A DNA stretch of 64,000 nucleotides from assembly GCA_023386955.1 (NCBI GenBank), contig JAEWIS010000007.1, positions 22,551 through 86,550 on the forward strand. Direction: 5' to 3'. The position numbers were made by a program, and so were the translations under genes. The notes under the pieces are model-generated. The model was not told the origin of the DNA, made no database searches, and worked only from the letters and a program-made list of their open reading frames with translations. Positions 1-9,524 of this stretch are shown here, piece by piece (positions within the stretch are counted from its first letter, which is position 1; the number at the start of each line of letters is the position of its first letter). The stretch comes from Bacillota bacterium. Lineage in GTDB: Bacteria > Bacillota > Bacilli > Paenibacillales > NBRC-103111.

Positions 1-273
1 GTATTTGTCACTGGCGGAGACAAAACCTTGTTGGCCGTTCTGATCCTCAATCCGGTACCAGTAGGGGTTTATTTCATCCAGGACCTTAACTGTTTCGTTT
101 TTCTTGAGCAGCCGGTAGAGCGTACTTGAGGTTGAAGGCTGGGACCGGAAGCTGACGCCAGCGATTACCTTGCCCTTCGTGGGGACCTCGTCCTCGGCGG
201 CTGCTGCGGTGAGGGGAAGAAGCATAATGAGGAAGGTGACGGCAAGAAGCAGAGACAGGGTGCGTTTCATCAT
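1..273 (-). CDS. Secreted SH3b-domain protein (3' end outside window)
   Basis: The 91 visible codons begin MMKRTLSLLLAV and form a Sec signal peptide (basic n-region, Leu-rich core, cleavage probably near TAAAAED). A bacterial SH3 (SH3b) fold follows: AGVSFRSQPS, then YRLLKKNETVKVLDE and NPYWYRIEDQNGQQGFV. Such domains usually bind peptidoglycan or other cell-wall ligands outside the membrane. GGAGG lies 8 bases before the first ATG. The gene sits directly behind a c-di-GMP-I riboswitch and its hairpin, so its expression should follow intracellular c-di-GMP. The C-terminal part, which may hold a catalytic or further binding domain, is cut off by the window edge. Confidence 0.85.
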   Translation of the reverse strand, partial: MMKRTLSLLLAVTFLIMLLPLTAAAAEDEVPTKGKVIAGVSFRSQPSTSSTLYRLLKKNETVKVLDEINPYWYRIEDQNGQQGFVSASDKY

Positions 274-304
274 GTGGAACCCTCCATTAGGTATAATGTC
301 GAAG

Positions 305-340
305 TCATCGAAAGAGCACTCTTCCGGCCGAAAGAGTGCC
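305..340 (-). terminator. Riboswitch expression platform (terminator-like hairpin)
   Basis: Read leftward, the arms GCACTCTT and AAGAGTGC form a perfect 8-bp stem, followed by TCTTTC, between the c-di-GMP aptamer and the SH3b gene. It is most easily read as the intrinsic-terminator expression platform of the riboswitch. The U-tract is short and interrupted, so its efficiency is uncertain. Confidence 0.6.
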
Positions 341-358
341 CCTGAGGGTATCTTCTGT

Positions 359-441
359 TCGGCAGCTGGCAGGCATTCCGCTTAAGCGGGGCAGCCCCTG
401 TAGCTTTGCGTCACCGGCTTTCGCCGGGTTTGCCTTTATCG
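359..441 (-). promoter_or_regulatory. c-di-GMP-I (GEMM) riboswitch aptamer
   Basis: Read leftward, the segment holds the GEMM hallmarks in order: GGCAAACC, a GAAA tetraloop hairpin (CCGGC-GAAA-GCCGG), GACGCAAAGC, a second variable hairpin (GGGGC...GCCCC region), and the closing CTGCCAGCTGCCG. The GAAA tetraloop and its receptor are the diagnostic tertiary contact of this class. It lies about 85 nt upstream of the SH3b gene, with a terminator-like hairpin in between, so it controls that secreted protein in response to c-di-GMP. Confidence 0.93.
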
Positions 442-473
442 GAAAACCGGGTCGTCGATGTCTTCGTAATCCC

Positions 474-500
474 ATTATAAATTGAGGGGGTACTTGTCGA
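474..500 (-). promoter_or_regulatory. Putative sigma-A promoter of riboswitch transcript
   Basis: Reading leftward, a perfect TATAAT (474-479) lies 32 nt upstream of the c-di-GMP aptamer. A weak -35 (TCGACA-like, near 495-500) sits 15-16 nt further upstream. The -10 is convincing; the -35 is poor. Confidence 0.5.
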
Positions 501-549
501 ATATAGAGCAACAGACTCGATTTATGTCATTTCCTTCATGCCCCGGTAC

Positions 550-1494
550 CTATTGACACACTGAAAAATTTTGGAAACTTTGTGGTGCTTTAGCCTCCGG
601 TGGATTCAACTCCTCCTGCCTGCCCGCCGTATCAAACAGCATCTTCTTGCGGAATTCATTAGGGGAGCATGCCTTGAATTTGCGGAACATCTTGTAGAAG
701 TGGGCCATGTTGGACATCCCCACCTCTTCCCCGATCTGGGAAATGCTCAGATCCTTGGTAAGCAGCAGCCGCTCGGCCCGCCTGATTTTTTTGAGGGTAA
801 TATAATCCACGAAGGAAATCCCCATGGTTTTTTTGAAATACTTCACAAAATAATGGTAGCTCATATTAGCCAGCTTGCAGGCTTCCTCCACCTGGAGCTT
901 GTCGCTCAAGTGTATATCGATGTAATCCAGAACCGGACGCAGCCGGATAATGTCGGAATTCTCCCGGGACGGGATGACCTTCCGTGAATCCGCGCGGAGC
1001 AAAGATAGAATGATCTGCTTGATCTGGATGCTGATGGCGATTTCGTAGCCGTCCTGCTTGGCCAGAAATTCCTCGTTGATGGATTGGATGCAGCGGGCAA
1101 CCGTCTGCCGTACCTCATGGTTTTCCTGGAATATGTAATTCAGCCTGCTAAGAGGGACGGAAGGATCGGCAAAGTAGCGGTAATAAGGCAAACCGCTGTT
1201 TTCCAGATGCTCCTGGATATCAAATTGAAACACCAGATAAGAGCCGTTGTCGCAGGGATAATCCGTGTGCAGCTCATTAGACCCGATAAGAATCAGCTCT
1301 CCGGGCTGCAGGACAACGGGGGTTTCGTTGAGATAAAAGCCGTAGCGCCCCTGGAGCATCAGAATCAGCTCGATTTCTTTATGGTAATGCCAGCGCGTCA
1401 CCTTCTGGTACGGCTGGCAGGAACGGACGGCATCAAAAATTTTCACCGCCAAAAATGGATGCTGGTACTGTATATTTTCCCGAATAGATTCCAT
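550..1494 (-). CDS. AraC-family regulator with N-terminal cupin
   Basis: The protein has 314 residues when started at MESIRENIQYQHPF, where GGAGG stands 5 bases before the ATG. An upstream in-frame ATG at 1617 lacks a usable ribosome binding site. Residues about 20-160 form an AraC_binding cupin (HYHKEIELILMLQGR, VVLQPGELILIGSNELH). The last 100 residues are a double helix-turn-helix (VEEACKLANMSYHYFVKYFK; LSISQIGEEVGMSNMAHFYK) ending in the SPNEFRKK signature. It is probably a sugar-responsive activator. It does not neighbour an obvious metabolic operon, so its target is unknown. Confidence 0.88.
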   Translation of the reverse strand: MESIRENIQYQHPFLAVKIFDAVRSCQPYQKVTRWHYHKEIELILMLQGRYGFYLNETPVVLQPGELILIGSNELHTDYPCDNGSYLVFQFDIQEHLENSGLPYYRYFADPSVPLSRLNYIFQENHEVRQTVARCIQSINEEFLAKQDGYEIAISIQIKQIILSLLRADSRKVIPSRENSDIIRLRPVLDYIDIHLSDKLQVEEACKLANMSYHYFVKYFKKTMGISFVDYITLKKIRRAERLLLTKDLSISQIGEEVGMSNMAHFYKMFRKFKACSPNEFRKKMLFDTAGRQEELNPPEAKAPQSFQNFSVCQ

Positions 1495-1705
1495 AAGCGC
1501 CTCCGCATTCAAACCCTGTTGTTCTTTATTGTAACATAAGCATCCTGCGGAATAATACGGAGAAGCCTGAAGCGTTTTCTTTTCTGCCCTGCATTGTCCG
1601 TTTTCCAGGAAATGCACAAGAATGTCCGTTCTCTTCCTCCCGGAAGCCTGCTATAATTAGAGCATGACAGACTATTACGGAAGAGCAATAAGCGGAGGAC
1701 AGCGT

Positions 1706-2218
1706 ATGGAAAGGCGTTTTGTGGCTGAAGCGGTTATGCTTGCGATATACGGCCAGCTCCTGGTGCCGGCTCAGCCGGTTGAATATGTAATGCCCTACTC
1801 CAGCCTGATGGAGCTTTATGATTTGTTGGAAAGTCCCGAGCCTATTATGTCTATGGAGGAGGATGACACCTATGTGCGCACATACATTAAGGGCCTGATC
1901 GGCTTTTTCGAGGAGCCCTTGAACAAGAAAAAAATTGAGCGCGCCTTGGTTTCCCCATGGAAAAAAAGCCCTGGTCTTCTTGTGAACCAGCGGGTTACCG
2001 TGACGGTGGTATATGCTCTGGAGAATGCCGAATACGGGGAGAGGTTTGATCCCATCGAGACCGATCTGATTCTTCTGTCTCTAAGAGAAAAGCTGCCTAT
2101 TCTTACAGATCAGCTGGAATTTGTGGATAAGGTGATTCACGCCTCCATACCTGTGCAGGTATTCGACATTGAGGATTTCGATTATGCCGTTGAAGCGGAT
2201 GTACCGATGGAGTTTTAG
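1706..2218 (+). CDS. Conserved hypothetical protein (170 aa)
   Basis: The start MERRFVAEAVMLAIYG is chosen because GGAGG ends 7 bases before it. An ATG 42 bases upstream has no such site. The protein is acidic, soluble and has no signal or membrane segment; it contains helical text (SLMELYDLLESPEPI) and a C-terminal acidic tail. I recall similar Paenibacillus proteins annotated as ADP-heptose synthase, but no nucleotidyltransferase HxGH or ribokinase motif is present, so I would not transfer that name. It is monocistronic and followed by strong terminators. Confidence 0.75.
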   Translation: MERRFVAEAVMLAIYGQLLVPAQPVEYVMPYSSLMELYDLLESPEPIMSMEEDDTYVRTYIKGLIGFFEEPLNKKKIERALVSPWKKSPGLLVNQRVTVTVVYALENAEYGERFDPIETDLILLSLREKLPILTDQLEFVDKVIHASIPVQVFDIEDFDYAVEADVPMEF

Positions 2219-2232
2219 AAGAAAACCCCTGG

Positions 2233-2308
2233 CCCTGACAGTTATGTCAGGGTTTAATTATGCCCCGGAACCGCCTGTAAGCAGGCTTTCCGGGGTTTTT
2301 GATTTTTT
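2233..2308 (+). terminator. Tandem Rho-independent terminators
   Basis: Two hairpins follow the hypothetical gene. CCCTGACA/TGTCAGGG (2233-2252) is followed by TTTAATTAT. CCCCGGAA/TTCCGGGG (2263-2295), with an inner GCCTG/CAGGC stem, is followed by TTTTTGATTTTTT. The second is a textbook intrinsic terminator. Confidence 0.85.
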
Positions 2309-2335
2309 CCGCGGCCCTCACTCAGGAGCGATTAC

Positions 2336-2363
2336 ATTTCGTTGTAAAAATTACCAACGAAAT
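2336..2363. promoter_or_regulatory. 9-bp inverted repeat upstream of MCP gene
   Basis: ATTTCGTTG (2336-2344) and CAACGAAAT (2355-2363) are perfect inverted arms with a 10-bp AT-rich spacer, in an otherwise AT-rich leader 220 bp before the chemoreceptor gene. It could be an operator. The function is not known, and no clear sigma-D box can be fixed next to it. Confidence 0.35.
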
Positions 2364-2586
2364 AAAGTGTTGTTGTATACAATCGAATATTGTCGAATCA
2401 AAACCTTACATGATATGATGCAAAATATAATCATTATAATTTTTTAACAATGATAAAAATGGAGGTGGTTCCAGCTTATACATTCTCCACCCACTGCGGC
2501 ACATACATAAGACTACACCATGATCGATGAAACCCGGCCCGGATTTTAACACAACCACTAATCACCTGATGAAGGAGCATGCCTCT

Positions 2587-4173
2587 ATGAAATGGTTCAT
2601 GAATTGGAAAACGTCCACTAAGCTAATCTCCGCCTTCGTCCTTGTCGCCATTGTGGTGGGTATCGTCGGATTGTATTCCATCCGCAATCTGGGTCTGATG
2701 AACAACAACAGCAAGCAGCTGTACAATAATAACCTGATGTCCATCCAAACCTTGTCCGAAGCCCAAATCTCCTTTTTGAACGTGCGGGTTCTGACCCGGG
2801 ATATCGCCACTGCCACCGCTAAGGCTGATAAAGACCGCATGAACAGCGAGGTGGATGCCTTAAACAAGAATGTACTGAAGCAAATTGAGGTGTACCGTCC
2901 ATTGGCTACAACGCCGGAAGAGCTGGCCGTTTTGAAGGAACTGGACAGCCTTATCGGGCCGTATTACAAAATGATGGAAACCGGCATCGAGTTGGCTTAC
3001 AAAAGCGATATTTCGGAATTCCAGCAGTATCTGAGCACTACCTTGGCGGTGGAGGGCAACAAAATCCGCGACCAGTTGGATAAGCTTATGGAAGTCAATG
3101 TGGAGCTGGGTGATAAAGCAAACGATGCTTCCCTTCAAACTTATACTGATTCGCGGAATATAACCGCAGCTCTGGTGTTGGCCGCTCTGATCATCAGCAT
3201 CCTCCTGGGTTACGTGATTTCACGCCTGATTTCTAAACCCCTGAATCAAATCGTCACCCTTGTCGGCCGGGTATCCCAAGGGGATTTGCGGGACGAGGCC
3301 GATATTCACACCAAGGATGAAATCGGCCAGCTTGCCGACAGCATCAATGCCATGATTTATAATCTGCGGAGTCTGATCGGCGGTATCATGCAGTCCTCCC
3401 AAAGTGTGGCCGCCGCCTCGGAGCAAATCTCCGCCAGCACCCAGGAAATCGCCAGCGGCAGCACTACTCAAGCGCAATCTGCCCAGTCCATTTCCGCAAT
3501 GTTCAGAGAGCTCACCCTTGCCATTAATTCTGCCGCCCAAAGCGCGGAGGAAGCGGCCGAGCTGGCGGACAACACTGTGCAAACAGCCAACCAGGGCGAA
3601 GGCATCGTCCGAGCCTCCGCCTCCGGCATGCAGAATGTGAATGCCTCCATGAGCCTGTTGGAGGAGGACTCCCGGAAAATCGGAGCTATTATCGAGGTCA
3701 TAGACGATATTGCCGACCAGACCAATCTTTTGGCCCTCAATGCAGCAATTGAAGCCGCCCGTGCAGGAGACCAGGGCCGGGGTTTCTCGGTGGTTGCCGA
3801 CGAGGTCCGCAAGCTGGCCGAACGGAGCAGCGAGGCTACGAAGGAAATTACCTCCATCATCAAGGCCATGCAGGAAAATACACGGCAAAGCGTTTCCGCC
3901 GTATCCGAAAGCGCTGCTCAATCCGAAGAGATGAAGGAAGCCTTCCGCAACATTATCCGCACCGTGGACAACTCCTCCCAGAAGGTAAATGAAATCGCCG
4001 CCGCCTGTGAGGAAGAGGCCGCCCAGGCCTCCAGCGTGATGAGATCGGTGGAAGCCATCGCCGCCACCAGTGAAGAGACGGCTGCGGCCTCGGAGGAAAC
4101 GGCTGCAACCTGCCAATCCCTTGCACATCTTGCCGACGAGCTGAATGTCTCCGTGTCCAAATTCAAAATCTAA
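2587..4173 (+). CDS. Methyl-accepting chemotaxis protein (4HB_MCP type)
   Basis: The protein has 528 residues from [17 protein letters not shown], with AAGGAG 9 bases upstream of the ATG. Transmembrane helix 1 is at about 10-30. A four-helix-bundle ligand domain ([20 protein letters not shown]) occupies about 35-185, and helix 2 ([19 protein letters not shown]) is followed by a HAMP segment. The cytoplasmic signalling hairpin carries the conserved tip [20 protein letters not shown] and ends at [14 protein letters not shown] text. It senses an extracytoplasmic ligand and signals to CheA through CheW. The next two genes are cheW and cheA, 19 and 21 bp away, which suggests one transcript. Confidence 0.95.
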   Translation: MKWFMNWKTSTKLISAFVLVAIVVGIVGLYSIRNLGLMNNNSKQLYNNNLMSIQTLSEAQISFLNVRVLTRDIATATAKADKDRMNSEVDALNKNVLKQIEVYRPLATTPEELAVLKELDSLIGPYYKMMETGIELAYKSDISEFQQYLSTTLAVEGNKIRDQLDKLMEVNVELGDKANDASLQTYTDSRNITAALVLAALIISILLGYVISRLISKPLNQIVTLVGRVSQGDLRDEADIHTKDEIGQLADSINAMIYNLRSLIGGIMQSSQSVAAASEQISASTQEIASGSTTQAQSAQSISAMFRELTLAINSAAQSAEEAAELADNTVQTANQGEGIVRASASGMQNVNASMSLLEEDSRKIGAIIEVIDDIADQTNLLALNAAIEAARAGDQGRGFSVVADEVRKLAERSSEATKEITSIIKAMQENTRQSVSAVSESAAQSEEMKEAFRNIIRTVDNSSQKVNEIAAACEEEAAQASSVMRSVEAIAATSEETAAASEETAATCQSLAHLADELNVSVSKFKI

Positions 4174-4192
4174 CAGATTCGGGTGTGAGCTT

Positions 4193-4621
4193 ATGGCTAC
4201 CGTTCAGCAGGACCAATATATCGAAATGACAGTGGGCGGCGAAAATTACGCCATTAAGATTGAGGATATCCACGAGATTATCAAAATGCAGGCGATTACG
4301 GATTTGCCCCACTCCAAATTTTATGTAAAGGGAATCATCAACCTGAGGGGAATGGTGGTTCCGGTGGTAAGTCTGCGCAATATGTTTGGGATGGCCGATG
4401 AGGCCTATACCAAAGCCACCCGGATTGTGGTTGTCCATCACCAGGAGGAAGCCGTGGGCATTATAGTCGATCAGGTCAATAAGGTGACCACATATCCGGA
4501 GGTACAGCCGCCGCCTGTTCAGATGGGCAGTGTGAACGGTGCGTTTTTTTCGGGCATAGGGCTCCGGGGACAGCATTTGGTCGGCATCCTGAAGCTGGAT
4601 GAAGTCCTTCTGCAGGAATAA
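4193..4621 (+). CDS. cheW: Chemotaxis coupling protein CheW
   Basis: The 142-residue protein is a complete CheW domain (YIEMTVGGENYAIKIEDIHEII, KGIINLRGMVVPVVSLRNMFGM, GIIVDQVNKV). CheW bridges the receptor tip to the P5 domain of CheA. The start MATVQQDQ has only a weak GGGTGTGAG site 5-10 bases upstream, so translation may depend on the upstream chemoreceptor gene. Length and motif content are normal for the family. Confidence 0.95.
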   Translation: MATVQQDQYIEMTVGGENYAIKIEDIHEIIKMQAITDLPHSKFYVKGIINLRGMVVPVVSLRNMFGMADEAYTKATRIVVVHHQEEAVGIIVDQVNKVTTYPEVQPPPVQMGSVNGAFFSGIGLRGQHLVGILKLDEVLLQE

Positions 4622-4642
4622 GGAAACGGGAGGCACAGCATA

Positions 4643-6661
4643 ATGGAGGATCTTTCAGCCTACCGCGAAGCATTCATTGGAGAAATGGTGGATCAGCTGG
4701 AGCGTATGGAGCATTATCTGCTTCATTTGGAGCATGATACGTCCGCGGATACCATCCAATCGATTTTCCGCACCGCCCATACCATTAAAGGTTCATCCGC
4801 CGCCATGGGCTTTGATGAAATGAAATCCGTCACCCATGAGGTGGAGCATCTGCTGGATATGGTGCGCAGCAATAAGCTCCAGGCAGGCCGCAATCTGGTG
4901 AATCTGCTGTTCGAGGCCTTGGACCATCTGAAGCTTTTGCGCGACGAGTATATGGGGGAATCGGCTTTTTCGGATATTGCCTTCCTGCTGGTCAAGCTTC
5001 GGGAATTTGTGGACAATACCCCTTCCTTGGAAACCCCTAAAAAAGAGCTGAAGGAATTGACCGGGCTGACCCTGGAGCAGTCCCTCCGGCTGGAGGAAGC
5101 CCGGGAAACCGGGTGCAGCATCCTAAAGGTGCAGATGTCCCTCAGCTCCGGCTGTATCATGAAGGGCGCCCGCTACTACCTCATCATGCAGGATGTGCAG
5201 GCAAGATTCGGCGCTGTGCTCTATGCCGATCCGGCAGCCTCCGAGCCCGGAGCCGCATTCGATGATGAAGCGGAGGAAGCTTACAGCCGCGCCGTGTTTC
5301 TTCTCGCCACCCGGGAGAATGCGGAGACAGTGGCGGCCGGCTTGCGCGCCCACTCCGATGTGGAGTCAGCCGCAGCGGAGCTTTATCAGCCGCAGTCTTC
5401 CAGCGGGCCGAAAGCCTCTGTCCCCGCCTCCGCTGCCAAAGAGCATCCGGTCTCGGCGGAGGAGAAGCAGAATAAAGGCCCGCAGACCATACGGGTTAGT
5501 GTAGAACGGCTGGAGCATCTGATGAACCTGGTGGGGGAGCTGCTGATCGACCAGACCTCACTGGCGCAGCTGAAGCAATCCGTTACGCGTTCCCACCGCA
5601 ATGAGGAGTTTGTGGAGCGGTTGGGGGATATTTCGGACCATATTTCCCGAACGGTCGGAGAGCTCCAGGACAGTGTGATGAAGGCGCGGATGCTGCCTAT
5701 CCGGCATCTGTTCCAGCGGTTCCCGAGAACGGTCCGGGATCTGTCCCAGAAGCTGGGCAAGGAAATCGAGCTGGTGCTGGACGGAATGGAAACCGAGCTG
5801 GACCGGACCGTGATTGAGGAAATCTGGGACCCGCTGATCCACCTGCTCCGCAATGCGGTGGATCATGGCATTGAGATGGCGGACATCCGACTTGTCAACG
5901 GCAAACCGGCGAAAGGTACGGTACGCTTAAACTCATACCATGAGGACAACCAAGTGATTATTACCGTTGAGGACGACGGCGGCGGAATCCGTCCGGAGGC
6001 CATTCTGGAATCGGCCCTGCGCAAGGGGATCGTGACGGAGGAGGAGGCAGCCCATCTGTCGGACCAGGACGCCATTCACCTGATCTTCCGCCCCGGCTTC
6101 TCCACTGCCGCCCAGGTCAGCGAGGTGTCCGGGCGCGGCGTGGGCATGGATATTGTCCGCAGCCAGATCGAACGGCTGAACGGGATGATCCACATCGATT
6201 CCCGGCCCGGCACAGGCACCCGCTTCACCATCCGCCTCCCCCTTACACTGGCTATTATTACAGGATTGAAGGTGAAGGTCTCCCAACGGGATTATATGAT
6301 CCCGATGACCAACGTCGTGGAGATTGTCCGGGTGTTGGACAAGGACATCAAAACCATCCAGGGACAGAGTGTACTGGTCATCCGCAAGGAAACCATCCCC
6401 CTGGTCTGGCTGAGTGATGTGCTGAATTATGAACGCCCCCTCAAGCTGAAGAAGCATCAGCCCATTGTGATTGTCGGTTCGGCCGAAAGGAAAATCGCCT
6501 TGGCGGTGGATGAGCTTCTTGGCAATCAGGAGGTTGTGATTAAGACGTTGGGCAGCTACCTGGGCAAAATCCCCTATGTAGCCGGAGCCGCTATTCTGGG
6601 CAACGGCCGGGTGGCGCTGATTGCGGAAATCTCCTATTTGTTCCAGATGCTCAAAGGATAA
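4643..6661 (+). CDS. cheA: Chemotaxis histidine kinase CheA
   Basis: The 672-residue protein has the CheA layout. The P1 phosphotransfer domain carries its phospho-acceptor His at about residue 46 (RTAHTIKGSS). A P2-like region covers about 150-245, followed by a linker, the P3 dimerisation helices (RVSVERLEHLMNLVGELLI, about 283-345) and the P4 ATPase. P4 shows the N box HLLRNAVDHG (about 400), G1 VEDDGGGI, the F box GFSTA and G2 GRGVGMD. The C-terminus is a CheW-like P5. GGGAGG lies upstream of the ATG. No cheY, cheB or cheR lies beside it, so its response regulator is encoded elsewhere. A terminator follows directly. Confidence 0.96.
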   Translation: MEDLSAYREAFIGEMVDQLERMEHYLLHLEHDTSADTIQSIFRTAHTIKGSSAAMGFDEMKSVTHEVEHLLDMVRSNKLQAGRNLVNLLFEALDHLKLLRDEYMGESAFSDIAFLLVKLREFVDNTPSLETPKKELKELTGLTLEQSLRLEEARETGCSILKVQMSLSSGCIMKGARYYLIMQDVQARFGAVLYADPAASEPGAAFDDEAEEAYSRAVFLLATRENAETVAAGLRAHSDVESAAAELYQPQSSSGPKASVPASAAKEHPVSAEEKQNKGPQTIRVSVERLEHLMNLVGELLIDQTSLAQLKQSVTRSHRNEEFVERLGDISDHISRTVGELQDSVMKARMLPIRHLFQRFPRTVRDLSQKLGKEIELVLDGMETELDRTVIEEIWDPLIHLLRNAVDHGIEMADIRLVNGKPAKGTVRLNSYHEDNQVIITVEDDGGGIRPEAILESALRKGIVTEEEAAHLSDQDAIHLIFRPGFSTAAQVSEVSGRGVGMDIVRSQIERLNGMIHIDSRPGTGTRFTIRLPLTLAIITGLKVKVSQRDYMIPMTNVVEIVRVLDKDIKTIQGQSVLVIRKETIPLVWLSDVLNYERPLKLKKHQPIVIVGSAERKIALAVDELLGNQEVVIKTLGSYLGKIPYVAGAAILGNGRVALIAEISYLFQMLKG

Positions 6662-6663
6662 CA

Positions 6664-6711
6664 AAAAGCTCTCCGGCTGAATGAACAGCAGGAGAGCCTT
6701 TTTGTTTTTTT
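6664..6711 (+). terminator. Rho-independent terminator after cheA
   Basis: GCTCTCC (6668-6674) pairs with GGAGAGC (6691-6697), followed by CTTTTTGTTTTTTT. It closes the MCP-cheW-cheA transcript. Confidence 0.88.
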
Positions 6712-7060
6712 ATGACACCGATGCGGGTTCAGAGGGGTTCTATTCCGCAAGCTGCTGCTGCCTTTGGTGGCACTACACTCTGTGCGCAGCTTTTTACCAG
6801 CGAAGCTAAACTCGAAAAATCATATACAAATTTCCTGATTGTTATAAAATACCCTTTTGTACTCGATTTTTCATATCAAATCTTCCCATTCCGACCCAGT
6901 AACCCGATTTATAGTTGAAAAATCGTGTTTAATCCATCACTTCAGCCTGATTTGCCCATTTTATATATGAAATTTCATGTTTGGGTGTAAACCGGGAGGG
7001 GAGTGTAGCTTGCCAAGTATGGTTTCGTCCGATTTGTCGGACAGTCCCTTGCTGTTCTAT
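6712..7060. other. Non-coding gap with AT-rich degenerate repeats
   Basis: I find no gene here. The segment contains four loosely related AT-rich stretches (ACTCGAAAAATCATATACAA at about 6810, ACTCGATTTTTCATATCAAA at about 6861, and two weaker copies to about 6980). A small GTCCGA/TCGGAC hairpin at 7027-7042 may end the leftward transcript of the phosphatase gene. Short open frames across it have no ribosome binding site or family resemblance. Confidence 0.4.
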
Positions 7061-7885
7061 TTACTCGCCCATAATCTGCTCAAACCATTCCCAGCCGAAG
7101 CCTACATGCTCCGGCTTGTGGGAATCGGAGCCGTACACAAGGGGAATTCCTGCCCCGCGGCACTGCTTCAGAAACCACTCCGGCACATACGGCTTACCGC
7201 AGGTCCCTACCCGGAGACCGGCTGTATTCACATCGAGGCCGAAGCCTGTTTCCGCCAGCAGGGGGAGCAGCTTCTCCAGCCTGCCGCGGATGAAGCCATC
7301 CTCTAGAGGCGGAAGCACATTCTGGAATTTCTCGATCAGATTGATGTGGCCGATGCGTACTCTGCCCGGCAGACCTGCCGTTTTGGCCCATTGGATTGCC
7401 AGCTCCACATGATCGTAATATTCCGCCGCCACCGCTTTCATAGTCCCGTAGTAGTCAAGCAGCCCCTCGCGGAAATCCTCCGACGTAAAATCGATGCAGC
7501 GCATACCGCCTTTACCGGGCAGGTAATGGACCGACACGACAATATCCTCCAGGATGTTCAGCCAAGGCTCCAGCATCGCTTCGGAATACGCAGCAGCGCC
7601 ATGAAGGTAATCCACCTCCAGCCCTGCCGGAATATCGATAATCCCCGAATAACGCTCCTTCATCTTCCGCACATAGCGGAAATATGCCGGAAGCTCGGCC
7701 AGGGGCATGGCCAGCTCCTCCATCAGAGCCGGATTATCGATCCACCCCTTGGGCAGAGGCGGATGCTCCGTTATGGAATAGCGCTGGAAGCCCTGCTTCA
7801 CTGCCTCTTGTATGTATTTTTCCTGTGGTTCCGGGCTGCCGTGCCTGCAAAAGCGGGTATGGGTATGTCCGTCCCACTTGATCAT
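7061..7885 (-). CDS. PHP-domain phosphatase, HisJ/HisK type
   Basis: The 274-residue protein starts at [16 protein letters not shown]. It carries the PHP-family metal ligands: the N-terminal [30 protein letters not shown] and the C-terminal [12 protein letters not shown]. Full-length HisJ/HisK histidinol-phosphate phosphatases, which catalyse the penultimate step of histidine synthesis, share this architecture. A related PHP phosphoesterase role is possible because no his genes are nearby. The ATG overlaps the stop of the upstream esterase gene (ATGA), and GGAG lies 8 bases before it, so the two genes are translationally coupled. Confidence 0.88.
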   Translation of the reverse strand: MIKWDGHTHTRFCRHGSPEPQEKYIQEAVKQGFQRYSITEHPPLPKGWIDNPALMEELAMPLAELPAYFRYVRKMKERYSGIIDIPAGLEVDYLHGAAAYSEAMLEPWLNILEDIVVSVHYLPGKGGMRCIDFTSEDFREGLLDYYGTMKAVAAEYYDHVELAIQWAKTAGLPGRVRIGHINLIEKFQNVLPPLEDGFIRGRLEKLLPLLAETGFGLDVNTAGLRVGTCGKPYVPEWFLKQCRGAGIPLVYGSDSHKPEHVGFGWEWFEQIMGE

Positions 7886-8664
7886 AGGCGTTTCTCCGGC
7901 AGGGGCAGCCACTTCAGCACATCCTGGATGCGGTTATCCCAAATCTCCCAGCTATGGCCGCCAGGCCCTTCCGCGTAGGTAAGCTCCAGGCCCTTCTCCT
8001 GCACATGGTCGCGGAACCGGATATTGGGGTCGTACAGGAAGTCCTCCGTGCCGCAGAACTGGTACAGCTTGGGCTGCTCCTTCCCGGAAGCGGCAAGCTC
8101 TGTTGCCAGCTGGAACAAATCCGCCGGTGTGCCGTCAATTCCCCCGTAATTTCCGAACAGCCATTTGAACTCATCGCCGGGATGGGCCTGAACCGCCCAC
8201 TTCACATCCATCACCCCCGACAGACTGGCCGCGGCGGCGAAGCGGTCGGGATGGGTCAAGGCCAGCTTCATGGCCCCGTAACCTCCCATGGACAAACCGG
8301 CGACATAGTTATCCTCCCGTTTATCCGACAAGTGGAAGAAGGAACGGGCAAGGGCCGGCAGCTCCTCGCTGACGAACTGCCAGTATTTGTGGCCATTGGG
8401 CATGTCGGTATAGAAACTCCGGTTCACCGCAGGCATCACCACCGCCAGTCCCAAAGCGGAGGCATACCGCTCAATGGAGGTGCGCCGCATCCAGATCGTG
8501 TGGTCGTCGGACAAACCATGGAGCAGATACAGCGTGGGATGTTTGCCGCCCCGCTCGGCGGATTCCATGCCGATCTGGTTTTTGGCCACCTGGGGCAGGA
8601 TCACATACATGGACGCCGAGACGCCCAGGGAATCCGAGAAGAAATGACAGTCCATAAATGCCAT
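7882..8664 (-). CDS. Esterase D / tributyrin-esterase family hydrolase
   Basis: The 260-residue protein is an alpha/beta hydrolase of the esterase D (S-formylglutathione hydrolase-like) group. The oxyanion/strand text is [16 protein letters not shown]. The nucleophile elbow is [11 protein letters not shown], the acid lies near [10 protein letters not shown], and the catalytic His is in [13 protein letters not shown]. The start [14 protein letters not shown] follows AGGAG by 10 bases. A longer frame upstream runs into the hemolysin gene and is rejected. There is no signal peptide. It likely hydrolyses small acyl esters in the cytosol. It shares an ATGA overlap with the downstream PHP gene. Confidence 0.88.
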   Translation of the reverse strand: MAFMDCHFFSDSLGVSASMYVILPQVAKNQIGMESAERGGKHPTLYLLHGLSDDHTIWMRRTSIERYASALGLAVVMPAVNRSFYTDMPNGHKYWQFVSEELPALARSFFHLSDKREDNYVAGLSMGGYGAMKLALTHPDRFAAAASLSGVMDVKWAVQAHPGDEFKWLFGNYGGIDGTPADLFQLATELAASGKEQPKLYQFCGTEDFLYDPNIRFRDHVQEKGLELTYAEGPGGHSWEIWDNRIQDVLKWLPLPEKRL

Positions 8665-8710
8665 GGGATTGCAGCTCCTTTTGGATAGAGGAATAAATGA
8701 AAAGTAGTCT

Positions 8711-9352
8711 CTACGGCAGCACGTACACAATGATAGCAAAAAAATGGCAGATGCTCCCGCCCAGCACAAACAAATGCCAGACGGCATGGTGGTAAGGAAA
8801 GCTGCGCCACACATAGAAGATGGTGCCCAGGGTATAGAATAATCCACCGGCTACCAGGAGAATAACCCCGCCTTGCGCCAGGTTATGGGTCAGCGTATTC
8901 CAAGCGAATACAATGATCCAGCCCATGGCGATATAAAAAATGGTAGAGGTGAACAGAAACCGCTTGGTAAAAAAGGCCTTAAAGGCGATACCCGCCAGTG
9001 CGATGCCCCACACGATGCCGAACAGGGTCCAGCCCAAGGGTCCGCGGATCACATTAAACAACAGCGGCGTATAGGTGCCGGCAATAAACAGGTAGATGGA
9101 GGAATGGTCGAAAATCTCGAACAGATCCTTGACTTTACCCTCGGGAAAGCTGTGGACCAGGGTGGAGCAAGTATACAAAATAAGCATGGTAACGCCATAG
9201 ATGGTGAAGCTCACCACATGCCAGGCGCTGCCGTCCATACTGGCGAATACCACCAGCAGAACCAAAGCCGCGACACTCAGCAAGGCGCCAATTCCATGGA
9301 TAATGGCATTGGCGATCTCTTCGCGCCGGGTATACACATGTGTGTTTGCCAC
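8711..9352 (-). CDS. trhA: Hemolysin III / PAQR-family membrane protein
   Basis: The 213-residue protein has seven predicted membrane helices. It carries the PAQR/hemolysin III metal-site text: the N-terminal [12 protein letters not shown], then [25 protein letters not shown] and the C-terminal [22 protein letters not shown]. subtilis members (TrhA/YplQ) are linked to membrane fluidity rather than haemolysis. The start is a GTG, with GGAAGG 7 bases upstream. It may head a leftward operon with the esterase and PHP genes (46 bp to the next start). Confidence 0.92.
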   Translation of the reverse strand: MANTHVYTRREEIANAIIHGIGALLSVAALVLLVVFASMDGSAWHVVSFTIYGVTMLILYTCSTLVHSFPEGKVKDLFEIFDHSSIYLFIAGTYTPLLFNVIRGPLGWTLFGIVWGIALAGIAFKAFFTKRFLFTSTIFYIAMGWIIVFAWNTLTHNLAQGGVILLVAGGLFYTLGTIFYVWRSFPYHHAVWHLFVLGGSICHFFAIIVYVLP

Positions 9353-9524
9353 TGCAAATCCTTCCTCTCCATATGCTTGATCCTACCCATTATACTCCAA
9401 TCCGCGCCCCAAAAGCACCCTTCTGCAGAATAATGGAACCCGTTGCTTTTGGTTCCATCCGCACCTATCATATAGATATTGCGGCATTCGGCCGAAAAAT
9501 CTGAGGGTTCCGGGGTGTTGTTGG

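Noticed and set aside
550..1617. Longer AraC protein starting at 1617
   Set aside because: The extra N-terminus has no ribosome binding site and is not cupin-like; the ATG at 1494 has GGAGG at proper spacing.
1706..2218. ADP-heptose synthase annotation
   Set aside because: No nucleotidyltransferase or sugar-kinase motif is present in the 170 residues.
2363..2390. Sigma-D promoter for the chemoreceptor gene
   Set aside because: TAAA is followed at 15-16 bp by only a weak match to GCCGATAT (about five of eight).
7882..8847. Longer esterase frame starting inside the hemolysin III gene
   Set aside because: The added residues have no family similarity, and a good start with AGGAG exists at 8664.
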